Assembly (NCBI RefSeq): GCF_024195295.1
Contig: NZ_JAMFTH010000001.1
Span: forward strand, 62,001 to 126,000
Reading direction: 5' to 3'
Source: Gilvimarinus xylanilyticus
GTDB taxonomy: Bacteria; Pseudomonadota; Gammaproteobacteria; Pseudomonadales; Cellvibrionaceae
Length of the DNA: 64,000 bases
The position numbers were made by a program, and so were the translations under genes. Below the pieces are notes generated by a model. It ran no database searches. It saw only the letters and a program-made list of their open reading frames with translations, and was not told the origin of the DNA. The stretch's first letter is position 1. Each line of letters begins with the position of its first letter. Positions 56,829 to 64,000 of this stretch are shown here, one piece after another.

Positions 56829-58091
56829 TCAGCCACCTAGCAGCTGGGCGGCCATTTTGGATAGCTCTGTACAATCGAGAGGCAGGGCTACGCTGGGGCG
56901 TGGCTCGGGGGGCGACTCGGTAACGTGGCCTAAATACACTTGGGGGATGTCCCCGGTGCGCGGTAATGACGCCAGAGTGTCGGCCAGGTAATGTCCCTGA
57001 TCGTCCTGCAGTTCAGGGCACAGAATCAGCAAGTCGGGGCGAATATTGAGTGCTAACTCCAGGGCTTCTTCGCTGTTTTCGGCGGTAATTAAGTTGTATA
57101 GCGGGCGCAGGCAGCTACTGGCCTCTTGCAGTACCGCGTCCTGGGAGTGGGCGATAACCACAGTGCGGTGTGCGGTCATTTCATCCACAACATGCCGGTT
57201 GCGACCGGTGTGTTTGGCCCGGTAGAGGGCGCGGTCGGCGGATTTAATAACGTTTTCTAGGCTATAGCCGCGTGGGTGGGCGCACCCAGCCACGCCGATA
57301 CTGACGGTTACCCGGCGCTCCACGGGCGACATCTGGTGTTCTATATCCAGTTGTGCCACTGCTTTTTTTATACACTGGCACACTCTTTCAGCGCCCTGGG
57401 CATCGGTTTCTGGCAGCAGCACTACAAACTCTTCACCGCCGTAGCGGCCCAGCAGGTCAAAGGGCCGGTGCAGGCAACTTTTAATGGCATCGGTGACCTG
57501 TTTTAAGCAAACATCGCCCGCCGGGTGGCCGTAATGGTCGTTGTAGAGCTTAAAGTGATCCACGTCGATCATCAGGGCACAGGTAGGGGTCTGTTTGCGC
57601 CCCGCCAACAGCCACTGTTGTTCGGCCTGTTCGTTAAAGGTGCGGCGGTTGAGAACCTGGGTCAGGCTGTCCAGCTGGCTGAGGGCTTCGAGCTCGCCGT
57701 TGAGCCGGTTAAGCTGATCGCGCATATCCGCAATTCGCTCCATGGCGCGAATTTTTGCGGTAATGATCATTTTGCTTACCGGTTTTATCAGATAGTCATC
57801 GCCGCCGGCCTCAATGCCCTGACGGTAATCGTCGTCATCGCTCATGCCGGTCACAAAGATAATAGGTATCCAGTGGCTGCCCAGCCATTCGCGAATCAAC
57901 GCAGTGGTTTCAAAGCCGTTAAGGCCGGGCATTTCCACATCCATAATGATCATGTCGACCGGGGTGTCTTCCAAAAGCTGCAGGGCCTGCTCACCACTTT
58001 CGGCCAACAAGGGGGTGTGGCCGGCATCGAGCACATACTGGCTCATGGCGTGACGTAAAGTGGCGCTGTCTTCGACCAACAGTATCTTCAT
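56829..58091 (-). CDS. Response regulator with GGDEF domain (REC-GGDEF-REC-like)
   Basis: Protein of 420 aa. The receiver domain (about 1-120) has the phosphorylation site Asp51 in IIMDVEMPGLNGFE. A short coiled-coil linker leads to a GGDEF domain (about 150-300) with active-site RYGGEEF and an intact inhibitory site RPFD five residues before it. That makes it a diguanylate cyclase under product control. The last 110 residues resemble a second receiver domain whose phospho-acceptor position reads LLILCPEL, so it cannot be phosphorylated normally. No histidine kinase gene is adjacent. Confidence 0.9.
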   Translation of the reverse strand: MKILLVEDSATLRHAMSQYVLDAGHTPLLAESGEQALQLLEDTPVDMIIMDVEMPGLNGFETTALIREWLGSHWIPIIFVTGMSDDDDYRQGIEAGGDDYLIKPVSKMIITAKIRAMERIADMRDQLNRLNGELEALSQLDSLTQVLNRRTFNEQAEQQWLLAGRKQTPTCALMIDVDHFKLYNDHYGHPAGDVCLKQVTDAIKSCLHRPFDLLGRYGGEEFVVLLPETDAQGAERVCQCIKKAVAQLDIEHQMSPVERRVTVSIGVAGCAHPRGYSLENVIKSADRALYRAKHTGRNRHVVDEMTAHRTVVIAHSQDAVLQEASSCLRPLYNLITAENSEEALELALNIRPDLLILCPELQDDQGHYLADTLASLPRTGDIPQVYLGHVTESPPEPRPSVALPLDCTELSKMAAQLLGG

Positions 58092-58183
58092 CTACAGGCT
58101 CTGGCTGGGGTTGGTATGGTGGCTCTAGTGTATCGAGCTTTGGCACCAAAAACATCATTTTGCGTCACAGATTTGGCAATTTC

Positions 58184-58588
58184 CTATGGACAATGCGCTA
58201 CGTAGTGCCATTGGCCGGCCTCGCGCTGGAACAATGATTTTTCCAGGTGCTGGTGGGTGTGATCGCCCAAGCGGTAATGGGCGCAGAAGGTGACCGTGCC
58301 TGTGTCATCCGCCGCTCCACCGTCGTCGGTGTGTAATATATCCAGTTTCAGCCATTCGCAGCTCTCGGCCCAGTCGCGGATGGCCTCGGGCGTGGTGCAC
58401 TGGCGAGTAGTCTCGCTCCAGCTTTGCCAGATGTAGTCTATCGCCCGCAGCACATGGGCGCTGTATCGCGAGCGCATTAACTGCTCGGCGGTTTCCGCAG
58501 TCAAACCTTGGTAGATAAGACGGCCGCAGCACTCGGTGAGGCCCAGGCCCGAGCCGCAGGGGCAGATACTGGGGGGTGTGAGTGGCAT
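58184..58588 (-). CDS. YchJ family protein
   Basis: Protein of 134 aa with a SEC-C-like zinc motif at the N terminus (CPCGSGLGLTECC), followed by the YchJ/NTF2-like domain (EQLMRSRYSAHVLRAIDYIWQSW) and a second His-rich stretch. Widespread in proteobacteria; exact role unknown. It is on the same strand as the diguanylate cyclase but 92 bp away. Confidence 0.85.
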   Translation of the reverse strand: MPLTPPSICPCGSGLGLTECCGRLIYQGLTAETAEQLMRSRYSAHVLRAIDYIWQSWSETTRQCTTPEAIRDWAESCEWLKLDILHTDDGGAADDTGTVTFCAHYRLGDHTHQHLEKSLFQREAGQWHYVAHCP

Positions 58589-58647
58589 TTTGCACCTCTT
58601 TTGGGTATGTTGTGCGCCTGTTTCAGGCCCGACCCGCCTGCAGGGCC

Positions 58648-58656
58648 ATTATAATA
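58648..58656. promoter_or_regulatory. Possible shared -10 region of two divergent genes
   Basis: ATTATAATA contains TATAAT on both strands. On plus it could serve the acyltransferase gene, without a good -35. On minus TTACAA and TATTAT are 18 bp apart and could serve the YchJ gene. Confidence 0.35.
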
Positions 58657-58701
58657 GCGACTTTCCTTTTACCTTTGTAATAACTATCTACGACCAAACA
58701 A

Positions 58702-59853
58702 ATGACCGATTTCGACGATATTCGCCCCTACAATGATGATGAAGTGCGCCCAGTACTGGACCGGATTCTGGCTGATCCCGAGCTGGCCGACGCCGTGGCT
58801 AAGCTTAAGTTTCCGCGTTTGGCTGGCCCCTTGGGATTTATTTTGCGACCGCTTATTCGCCGGGTAATGGCGCGCCAACTGGCTGGGGTAGATAGTGTAG
58901 ATAAGTTTCAGCTGGTTGTTGAGAAATACATGCGCCATATGATCGAGACCACGACCACTCGGCTCACCAATTCGGGGCTGGATAAACTGGACCCCAACGA
59001 GGCCTATCTGTTTGTCAGCAATCACCGCGATATCGCCATGGATCCGGCGTTTGTAAACTGGAGCTTGTACCACGAAGGCTTTAAAACCTTGCGTATCGCC
59101 ATTGGCGATAACCTGCTGACCAAAGAGTATGTGTCGGACTTAATGCGCCTGAATAAAAGCTTTATCGTCAAGCGCTCGGTTAAGAGCCCGCGCGAGAAGC
59201 TCAAAGCGGCAAAGAAACTCTCGGCCTATATTTTTCACTCTCTCACCGAGGATAAGGCCAATATCTGGATTGCCCAGCGCGAGGGGCGGGCTAAAGATGG
59301 CAATGACGAGACCAACTCGGCGGTGGTGGGCATGCTGACTCTCAACCGGCCTAAAAGTCAGGACTTTGCCGACTATGTGCGCTCACTCAAAATAGTGCCC
59401 GTATCCATTTCCTACGAGCAAGACCCCTGCGACAGCGCCAAGGCTCACGAACTGCACGCCCAGCGCACCACTGGCGCCTATGAAAAAGGCGACCAGGAGG
59501 ATGTGCAGAGCATTGCCAAAGGCATTGCCGGGCAAAAAGGGCATGTGCATGTGGCCTTTGGTGATGTGCTGCAGGGGGACTTTGCCGACAGCGAGGCGGT
59601 GGCCGCCGAGATCGACCGTCAGGTGTGGGCCAAGCAGGTGTTGCACCCCAGCAATTGCTTTGCCTACGAGGCCCGTGGTGGCGAGCCCCGCGCGCTGCCT
59701 TACTCTGATAAGGCGCGGCCCTTTGAGCCCTCCGACCTGCGCGACGAGCGCGCCCGTTTTGACTTGCATATTGCCGGAGTTCCCTCGGAATACCGCGATA
59801 TTGTCCTGGATATGTACGCCAACCCTGTGCGCAACAAGTTAAAAGCCCAGTAG
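58702..59853 (+). CDS. 1-acyl-glycerol-3-phosphate acyltransferase-like protein
   Basis: Protein of 383 aa with a PlsC-like acyltransferase domain (about 85-300). The first motif is VSNHRDIAMDPAF. Five residues separate His and Asp, where most PlsC/PlsB enzymes have four. The substrate-site motif includes AQREGRAKDGND. No strong membrane helix is visible except a short hydrophobic stretch near residue 45. Substrate unknown; a role in phospholipid synthesis is likely. dinG starts directly after its TAG. Confidence 0.85.
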   Translation: MTDFDDIRPYNDDEVRPVLDRILADPELADAVAKLKFPRLAGPLGFILRPLIRRVMARQLAGVDSVDKFQLVVEKYMRHMIETTTTRLTNSGLDKLDPNEAYLFVSNHRDIAMDPAFVNWSLYHEGFKTLRIAIGDNLLTKEYVSDLMRLNKSFIVKRSVKSPREKLKAAKKLSAYIFHSLTEDKANIWIAQREGRAKDGNDETNSAVVGMLTLNRPKSQDFADYVRSLKIVPVSISYEQDPCDSAKAHELHAQRTTGAYEKGDQEDVQSIAKGIAGQKGHVHVAFGDVLQGDFADSEAVAAEIDRQVWAKQVLHPSNCFAYEARGGEPRALPYSDKARPFEPSDLRDERARFDLHIAGVPSEYRDIVLDMYANPVRNKLKAQ

Positions 59854-61989
59854 ATGCTCACCGATGCGATAAAACAAGAGATTCAGCAGACCTATTCCGA
59901 GTTTCTGAAATCTCGCGAACTGGGACCGCGCCACGGGCAAAAGCTGATGATTGCCGAAATCGCCCGCACCCTGGGGGGCATTACCTCGGATGCCGAAGGC
60001 GTACGCAACAGCGACGGCCATGTGTGCGTGGTGGAGGCGGGCACGGGTACCGGTAAAACCATCGCCTACTTGCTGCCCTCGATTATCATCGCCAAAGCCC
60101 TGGGCAAAAAGCTGGTGGTGTCTACGGCCACGGTCGCACTGCAGGAGCAGATTATTCTCAAGGATTTGCCCGAGCTAAAACGCCGCACGGACTTATCCTT
60201 TAATTTCGCCTTGGCCAAAGGGCGCGGGCGCTATGTGTGTCTGTCCAAGCTGGATAATTTAATGGGCGAGTTCGCCGCCGCTGACGACCCTACCCGGGCG
60301 CTCTATGAAGATGAGCTGCCCAGCGTAGACGAGCAGGGGGTAAAGTTATACGAATCCATGATGGACGCCCTGGCGGCCAATAAATGGGACGGCGAGCGCG
60401 ATTCCTGGCCCAGCGAATTAGAACCCGCCGACTGGCAGCGGGTGACCACCGATCACCGCCAATGCACCGGGCGGCGCTGTTCTAATGTGTCGGTGTGCAG
60501 TTTTTTTAAAGCCCGCGATGCTTTGCACACCGCCGACTGTATTGTGACCAACCACGATCTGGTGCTGGCAGATTTAGCCCTGGGCGGCGGCGCCATTCTG
60601 CCCGATCCCGAAGACACCATTTACGTGTTTGACGAGGGGCATCACTTGCCCGACAAGGCGCTCAATCACTTTGCCTGTCACGGGCGTATGCTCTCCACCA
60701 GTCGCTGGCTCGAGCAATGTAATAAAGCGTTGTCCGGGGTGCTGGGGCAAATCAGCGGCGCCGGACGGGTGGATCATTTTGGCGAACAGCTGCCGGGCCA
60801 GTTTATTCAATGCAAGCGCGAGCTGGATATGCTGTATCCGGCTCTGGATGAGTTGATTCAAACCCTGAGTGAGGATTCTCGCGAGCGTCGCTCCACTCAT
60901 TACCGATTTGAGGGCGGTTTGGTGCCCGAGGATATTCGCGCCCAGGCCGAGCAGTTGCACATGAGTTTTGACCGGCTCAGTGACCTGCTGGGCAAAATGG
61001 CCAGCGAAATCAACGAGGCCATGGAAGACGCCCACTGCCGCGTGCCCAAGGTGGATTTGGAAAACAACTACCCGGTCATCGGGGCCTGGCAGGCCCGCGC
61101 CGAGGCGGGCGCCGAGCTCTGGCTCAGCTATTCGCGTACCGATGCCGAAACCAGCATCCCCAAAGCGCGCTGGCTGACTCTGGTGGACTTTAATGGCAAC
61201 TATGACATAGAGGTGTGCTCCAGCCCCATTCTGGCGGCCCGCACCCTGGAGTTTAGTCTCTGGAATCAGTGCTATGGCGCCGTGGTGACCTCGGCCACCT
61301 TAACCGCGCTGGGCAAGTTTGATCGCTTTCAGATGCGCGCCGGTACCCCCAACAACAGTCGCTATGCGGTGGTGCCCAGTCCCTTTGATTTCTCGCGCGG
61401 CGAGTTGCGCGTGCCCGGCCAGGCTGTGGACGCGGGCGATAGCAGCGGCCATACCCGAGCGGTGATCGATTATTTACCCGAGCTTTTACAAAGCGACGAA
61501 GGCTCGCTGGTGTTGTTTTCCTCGCGCCGGCAAATGCTGGATGTATTCGACGGTATGCCCGAGCAGTGGCGCCGTCGCATTCAGGTACAGGGCGTTTCGT
61601 CCAAGCAGGAAATGCTGGTAGAGCACAAAAAGCGCATCGATAAAGGCGAGGGCAGTGTCCTGTTCGGCCTGGCAAGCTTTGCTGAGGGCGTGGACTTGCC
61701 CGGCGATTACTGCGCCCATGTGGTGATCGCCAAGCTGCCTTTTGCGGTGCCCGATGATCCTATCGAGGCGTCGGTGTCCGAGTGGGTAGAATCGCGCGGG
61801 GGCAACCCGTTTATGCAAATCACCATCCCCGATGCCTCGCTAAAACTCATTCAGGCCTGCGGTCGATTGTTGCGCACCGAAGGGGATACCGGGCGCATTA
61901 CCCTATTGGATCGCCGGGTTGTGACTAAGCGCTACGGCAAGGCAATCCTGGATTCGCTGCCGCCTTTTAAGCGGGTTATCGAAAATTAA
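59854..61989 (+). CDS. dinG: ATP-dependent DNA helicase DinG
   Basis: XPD-like 5'-3' superfamily 2 helicase (711 aa) that unwinds R-loops and D-loops. Walker A is EAGTGTGKT (61-69) and the DEAH-box variant is VFDEGHH. The four iron-sulfur cluster cysteines are Cys129, Cys204, Cys209 and Cys215, with the spacing of E. coli DinG. The C-terminal helicase motifs appear as LFGLASFAEGVDLPG and QACGRLLRTEGD. ATG follows the upstream stop with no gap. Confidence 0.97.
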   Translation: MLTDAIKQEIQQTYSEFLKSRELGPRHGQKLMIAEIARTLGGITSDAEGVRNSDGHVCVVEAGTGTGKTIAYLLPSIIIAKALGKKLVVSTATVALQEQIILKDLPELKRRTDLSFNFALAKGRGRYVCLSKLDNLMGEFAAADDPTRALYEDELPSVDEQGVKLYESMMDALAANKWDGERDSWPSELEPADWQRVTTDHRQCTGRRCSNVSVCSFFKARDALHTADCIVTNHDLVLADLALGGGAILPDPEDTIYVFDEGHHLPDKALNHFACHGRMLSTSRWLEQCNKALSGVLGQISGAGRVDHFGEQLPGQFIQCKRELDMLYPALDELIQTLSEDSRERRSTHYRFEGGLVPEDIRAQAEQLHMSFDRLSDLLGKMASEINEAMEDAHCRVPKVDLENNYPVIGAWQARAEAGAELWLSYSRTDAETSIPKARWLTLVDFNGNYDIEVCSSPILAARTLEFSLWNQCYGAVVTSATLTALGKFDRFQMRAGTPNNSRYAVVPSPFDFSRGELRVPGQAVDAGDSSGHTRAVIDYLPELLQSDEGSLVLFSSRRQMLDVFDGMPEQWRRRIQVQGVSSKQEMLVEHKKRIDKGEGSVLFGLASFAEGVDLPGDYCAHVVIAKLPFAVPDDPIEASVSEWVESRGGNPFMQITIPDASLKLIQACGRLLRTEGDTGRITLLDRRVVTKRYGKAILDSLPPFKRVIEN

Positions 61990-61999
61990 CAGGCCCGAA

Positions 62000-62323
62000 A
62001 TGACCGATAAACATATTGCTGTGGCCAATGTATTAATCGATATTGAAGCCGCCCTGCGCGAGCTGCAATTGTGGGAAACTCAGCCACCACCGCCCGAGGC
62101 CTTGGCCAGCACGCAGCCCTTTGCGCTCGATACTCTTAGCTTCACCCAGTGGTTGCAGTTTTTGTTTTTGCCGCGCATGCAGCAGATGGTGCATCAGCAA
62201 GCCGAGCTGCCCGCCAACTGCCAGATTGCGTCCCTGGCCGAGGAATATTTTCGCGCTCAGGCGGTATCGGGCGAGGCGTTGATTATTCAGTTGCGAAGGA
62301 TTGATACACTTTTAAACGGGTAA
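62000..62323 (+). CDS. yqcC: YqcC family protein (DUF446)
   Basis: Small soluble helical protein of 107 aa. The middle QPFALDTLSFTQWLQFLFLPRM and the N-terminal helix match YqcC, a family often next to truC. Here it follows dinG by 10 bp. Role unknown. Confidence 0.85.
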   Translation: MTDKHIAVANVLIDIEAALRELQLWETQPPPPEALASTQPFALDTLSFTQWLQFLFLPRMQQMVHQQAELPANCQIASLAEEYFRAQAVSGEALIIQLRRIDTLLNG

Positions 62324-62400
62324 AACTCTTGCCTCGTGCCGTACTTTGGCCTAGTTTAAGTGTCGACAAAAATAGGATGTTTACTCACTGGAGCCAAGCC

Positions 62401-63069
62401 ATGAAAAACTTTTCTCTTGCTTTAGTCTCTGCGGCGGTACTGCTGGCAGGTTGTGCTGCGCCCCCGCCGCCTGTCTCTCACGACGGGTTGCACTTAATCG
62501 ACAACCGCGATCTGGATCAGGTATATCTTAAGCCCAATATTGAGCTCGACGCCTATGATGCCGTTAGCCTGAAACCCTGCACCGTGGCCTTCCGCGATAA
62601 TTGGCAGCGCAATCAGAATTCCAGTATCTCGGCTGGCCGCACGCGTGTGACCGATGAGGATATGGATGTGATCAAAGGTCGTCTTGCCGAGGCCTGTGAT
62701 AAATATTTCCGCCAAGCGCTAGAGAAAGACCCCGCCTATCGCATCGTGGCCGAGGGTGAGCCAAGCGATGGGCGAGTGCTGGATGTGCGCCCCTCCATTA
62801 TCGATTTGGATGTCACCGCCCCCGACCTTAACGATGTGGGCATGGTCACCACCTACACCACTGACTCGGGTGAAATGACGCTGTTTTTAGAGGCGTTCGA
62901 CGGCGCCACTGGCGAAATTCTGGCGCGCGTGGTAGATCGCAAACGCGATCGAGATGACATGTACCTGGAATGGACCAATCGGGCAACCAATATGCACGAT
63001 GCCAATATGGCCCTGCGCAGCTGGACCAAGGATTTGCGTGAAGGCTTGGATAAAGCGCGCGCCTTGTAA
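62401..63069 (+). CDS. DUF3313 family lipoprotein
   Basis: Lipoprotein of 222 aa with a signal ending LLAGCAAP. The mature part has the DUF3313 core IELDAYDAVSLKPCTVAFRDNW and RVLDVRPSIIDLDVTAPD. ATG 62401 starts the signal peptide; the 24 codons before it are not conserved in style. Probably outer membrane; function unknown. Confidence 0.83.
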   Translation: MKNFSLALVSAAVLLAGCAAPPPPVSHDGLHLIDNRDLDQVYLKPNIELDAYDAVSLKPCTVAFRDNWQRNQNSSISAGRTRVTDEDMDVIKGRLAEACDKYFRQALEKDPAYRIVAEGEPSDGRVLDVRPSIIDLDVTAPDLNDVGMVTTYTTDSGEMTLFLEAFDGATGEILARVVDRKRDRDDMYLEWTNRATNMHDANMALRSWTKDLREGLDKARAL

Positions 63070-63110
63070 ATCTACCAGTGAAGTTCCCGCGGCGTAGCAA
63101 AGCCGCGGGA

Positions 63111-63458
63111 TTATTCGCTCTTGTGCTGTTCGCGGAACCACTCCCAGGCATTCACCACTGTGCCGTCTTCTAAGGTACATTCACCGGTTTCCCGGTTGTA
63201 CTGGCCGTGAGCCTCGCAATACACGGCGGCCGGGTTGGGCAGGCCCACGTTTTTCTCCAGCGTTTCTCGGTAATAGTCCCAGGCGTCCACCGTCTGGCCG
63301 TCAGCCAGGGTGCATTGCCCCGAATTAAAGTCGTAGCGCCCTTGCTGTTGTTCGCAGTAAACTGCTGCCGGATTGGCCTGGCGCGAGGTGTCCTGGTTGG
63401 GGTGATCACACCCGGCGACCAGCGCGGCAAGCGCAATAATGCCCCAAAGCTTATTCAT
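63111..63458 (-). CDS. Lipoprotein with two DUF333 repeats
   Basis: Protein of 115 aa with lipobox LVAGCDH. It contains two copies of the DUF333 motif, NPAAVYCEQQQGRYDFNSG-QCTLADGQTVDAWDYYR and NPAAVYCEAHGQYNRETG-ECTLEDGTVVNAWEWFR, each with a Cys pair. DUF333 proteins are often labelled hemolysin-like without proof. Most have one copy, so internal duplication is likely. Confidence 0.85.
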   Translation of the reverse strand: MNKLWGIIALAALVAGCDHPNQDTSRQANPAAVYCEQQQGRYDFNSGQCTLADGQTVDAWDYYRETLEKNVGLPNPAAVYCEAHGQYNRETGECTLEDGTVVNAWEWFREQHKSE

Positions 63459-63774
63459 GCTCGCTCTCCTTTAGTGATCTGAAACTTCGGTATTGAACCA
63501 CTATAGCTTAGGGCCTGTTCACACTAATTAGATGCAGCCTGTTGCGACTAAAAATTCGCCAATTAAGGCGCGAGGAGAGTGGTTTGGTCACTCCAAATGA
63601 ACGACGAGCAACGAAGAGTGGCGGATTTTTAGCCGCAACCCGAAGGGCTGGAGCCAGTTTTGTCCCCAGCGTTGTTGCCGATCGCTTATTTGGAACAACC
63701 AAACTTCGCTCACGGCGCCTAGCTGGAAACAAAACTGGCTTCCAGCAGGCGCATTTAATTAGTGTGAACAGGCC
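63459..63774. other. Gene-free stretch filled by a foldback element
   Basis: This 316 bp region has no convincing gene. It holds the 5' flank of the DUF333 lipoprotein gene (63459-63508) and a structured repeat element from 63511 onward. Two short frames on opposite strands (63542-63778 and 63508-63732) exist only because the element is nearly palindromic. Both end in the same HLISVNRP from the terminal repeats. Confidence 0.8.
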
Positions 63775-63775
63775 C
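63511..63775. mobile_element. MITE-like foldback element with TA flanks
   Basis: The 25 bp ends begin GGGCCTGTTCACACTAATTA and are inverted copies with one mismatch. TA flanks both sides (63509-63510, 63776-63777), like the target duplication of Tc1/mariner-IS630 elements. Inside, two hairpins are nested: 63541-63559 with 63621-63639 (2 mismatches in 19), and 63653-63670 with 63722-63739 (2 in 18). The loops are also inverted copies of each other (63582-63616 with 63670-63704). No transposase frame is present. Confidence 0.8.
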
Positions 63776-64000
63776 TAATTAACGCGGCCCGATGGTTGGT
63801 CGTAGCGGCGAATGGAGGGCAGCAGGAGCAAGCTGAGAATGGACGATGCCAGCATACACAGGGCAATGGGGGTGATGGAGTGGCTCACAAACACGCTGGC
63901 GACCAGCCCCATGCCCGAGCCCATCACAAACATTGAGACCGTTTGTATCGCCGCCGCGCTGCCGCCCTGGTGGGGCGGGAACATTCCCATAAAGTGAGTC
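63775..64000 (-). CDS. MFS transporter, Bcr/CflA-like (3' end only)
   Basis: The frame enters from beyond the window end and stops at TAG 63777-63775. The visible 74 residues contain two membrane helices (SAAAIQTVSMFVMGSGMGLV and ITPIALCMLASSILSLLLLP) and a short cytoplasmic tail ending QPSGRVN. GGSAAAIQ and the helix spacing fit the last two helices of Bcr/CflA drug-efflux transporters. The stop codon is shared with the edge of the MITE-like element. Confidence 0.7.
   Translation of the reverse strand, partial: THFMGMFPPHQGGSAAAIQTVSMFVMGSGMGLVASVFVSHSITPIALCMLASSILSLLLLPSIRRYDQPSGRVN

Noticed and set aside
63508-63778. Two small opposing frames that look like paralogous proteins
   Set aside because: They lie within the palindromic element and resemble each other only because it is an inverted repeat.
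1-64000. CRISPR arrays, tRNA or rRNA genes
   Set aside because: No regularly spaced repeats, and no cloverleaf or rRNA-like sequence noticed on either strand.

Overview
The window comes from a Gram-negative gammaproteobacterium, most likely of the Cellvibrionales (Saccharophagus/Cellvibrio/Teredinibacter-like). The core gene order resembles Pseudomonas and E. coli (rplM-rpsI-petABC-sspAB, zapE/zapG/degS, dsbD/aroQ/accBC/prmA/dusB-fis/purHD, miaB-ybeZ-ybeY-corC-lnt). The polyserine linkers in several secreted lipoproteins are typical of marine polysaccharide-degrading Cellvibrionales. The family assignment is inference; no rRNA lies in the window.

Layout. 1-3.3 kb: the 3' part of rnr, then rlmB. 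3.3-6.9 kb: degS-like protease and zapG (minus strand), facing an alpha/beta hydrolase and zapE (plus strand). 7.0-11.9 kb: rplM-rpsI, petA, an in-frame cytochrome b/c1 fusion, then sspA and sspB. 12.0-19.7 kb: a Yip1-family membrane protein and the phosphate regulon pstS-pstC-pstA-pstB-phoU, with a clear Pho box in front of pstS. 19.7-21.9 kb: a redoxin and an MscS channel. 21.9-33.3 kb: minus-strand housekeeping genes: purD, purH, fis, dusB, a DUF3426 protein, prmA, accC, accB, aroQ, dsbD. 33.5-38.2 kb: a TPR-like lipoprotein, a PCu(A)C copper chaperone, a DUF2333 protein and DNA polymerase II.

38.2-46.9 kb is the accessory part: a polyserine CAP-domain lipoprotein, an orphan SMI1/KNR4-like protein, two paralogous seven-repeat FG-GAP-type lipoproteins, and a PMT-family glycosyltransferase translationally coupled to a small PA14-like membrane protein. 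46.9-49.0 kb: a short GlpD-like oxidoreductase with a DUF2214 membrane protein, and a DUF1820 protein. 49.1-54.7 kb: miaB, ybeZ (phoH-like), ybeY, corC, lnt. 54.7-64 kb: a DUF2971 protein, pyrB, a REC-GGDEF-REC protein, a YchJ-family protein, an acyltransferase, dinG, yqcC, two small lipoproteins and the 3' end of an MFS transporter gene.

The most unusual non-coding structure is at 63511-63775. It is a 265 bp element with 25 bp terminal inverted repeats, flanked by TA dinucleotides and built from nested inverted repeats. It sits exactly in the stop codon of the MFS gene and looks like a foldback MITE. I saw no CRISPR array, tRNA, rRNA, transposase or recognised defence operon. Most of the window is ordinary core genome.
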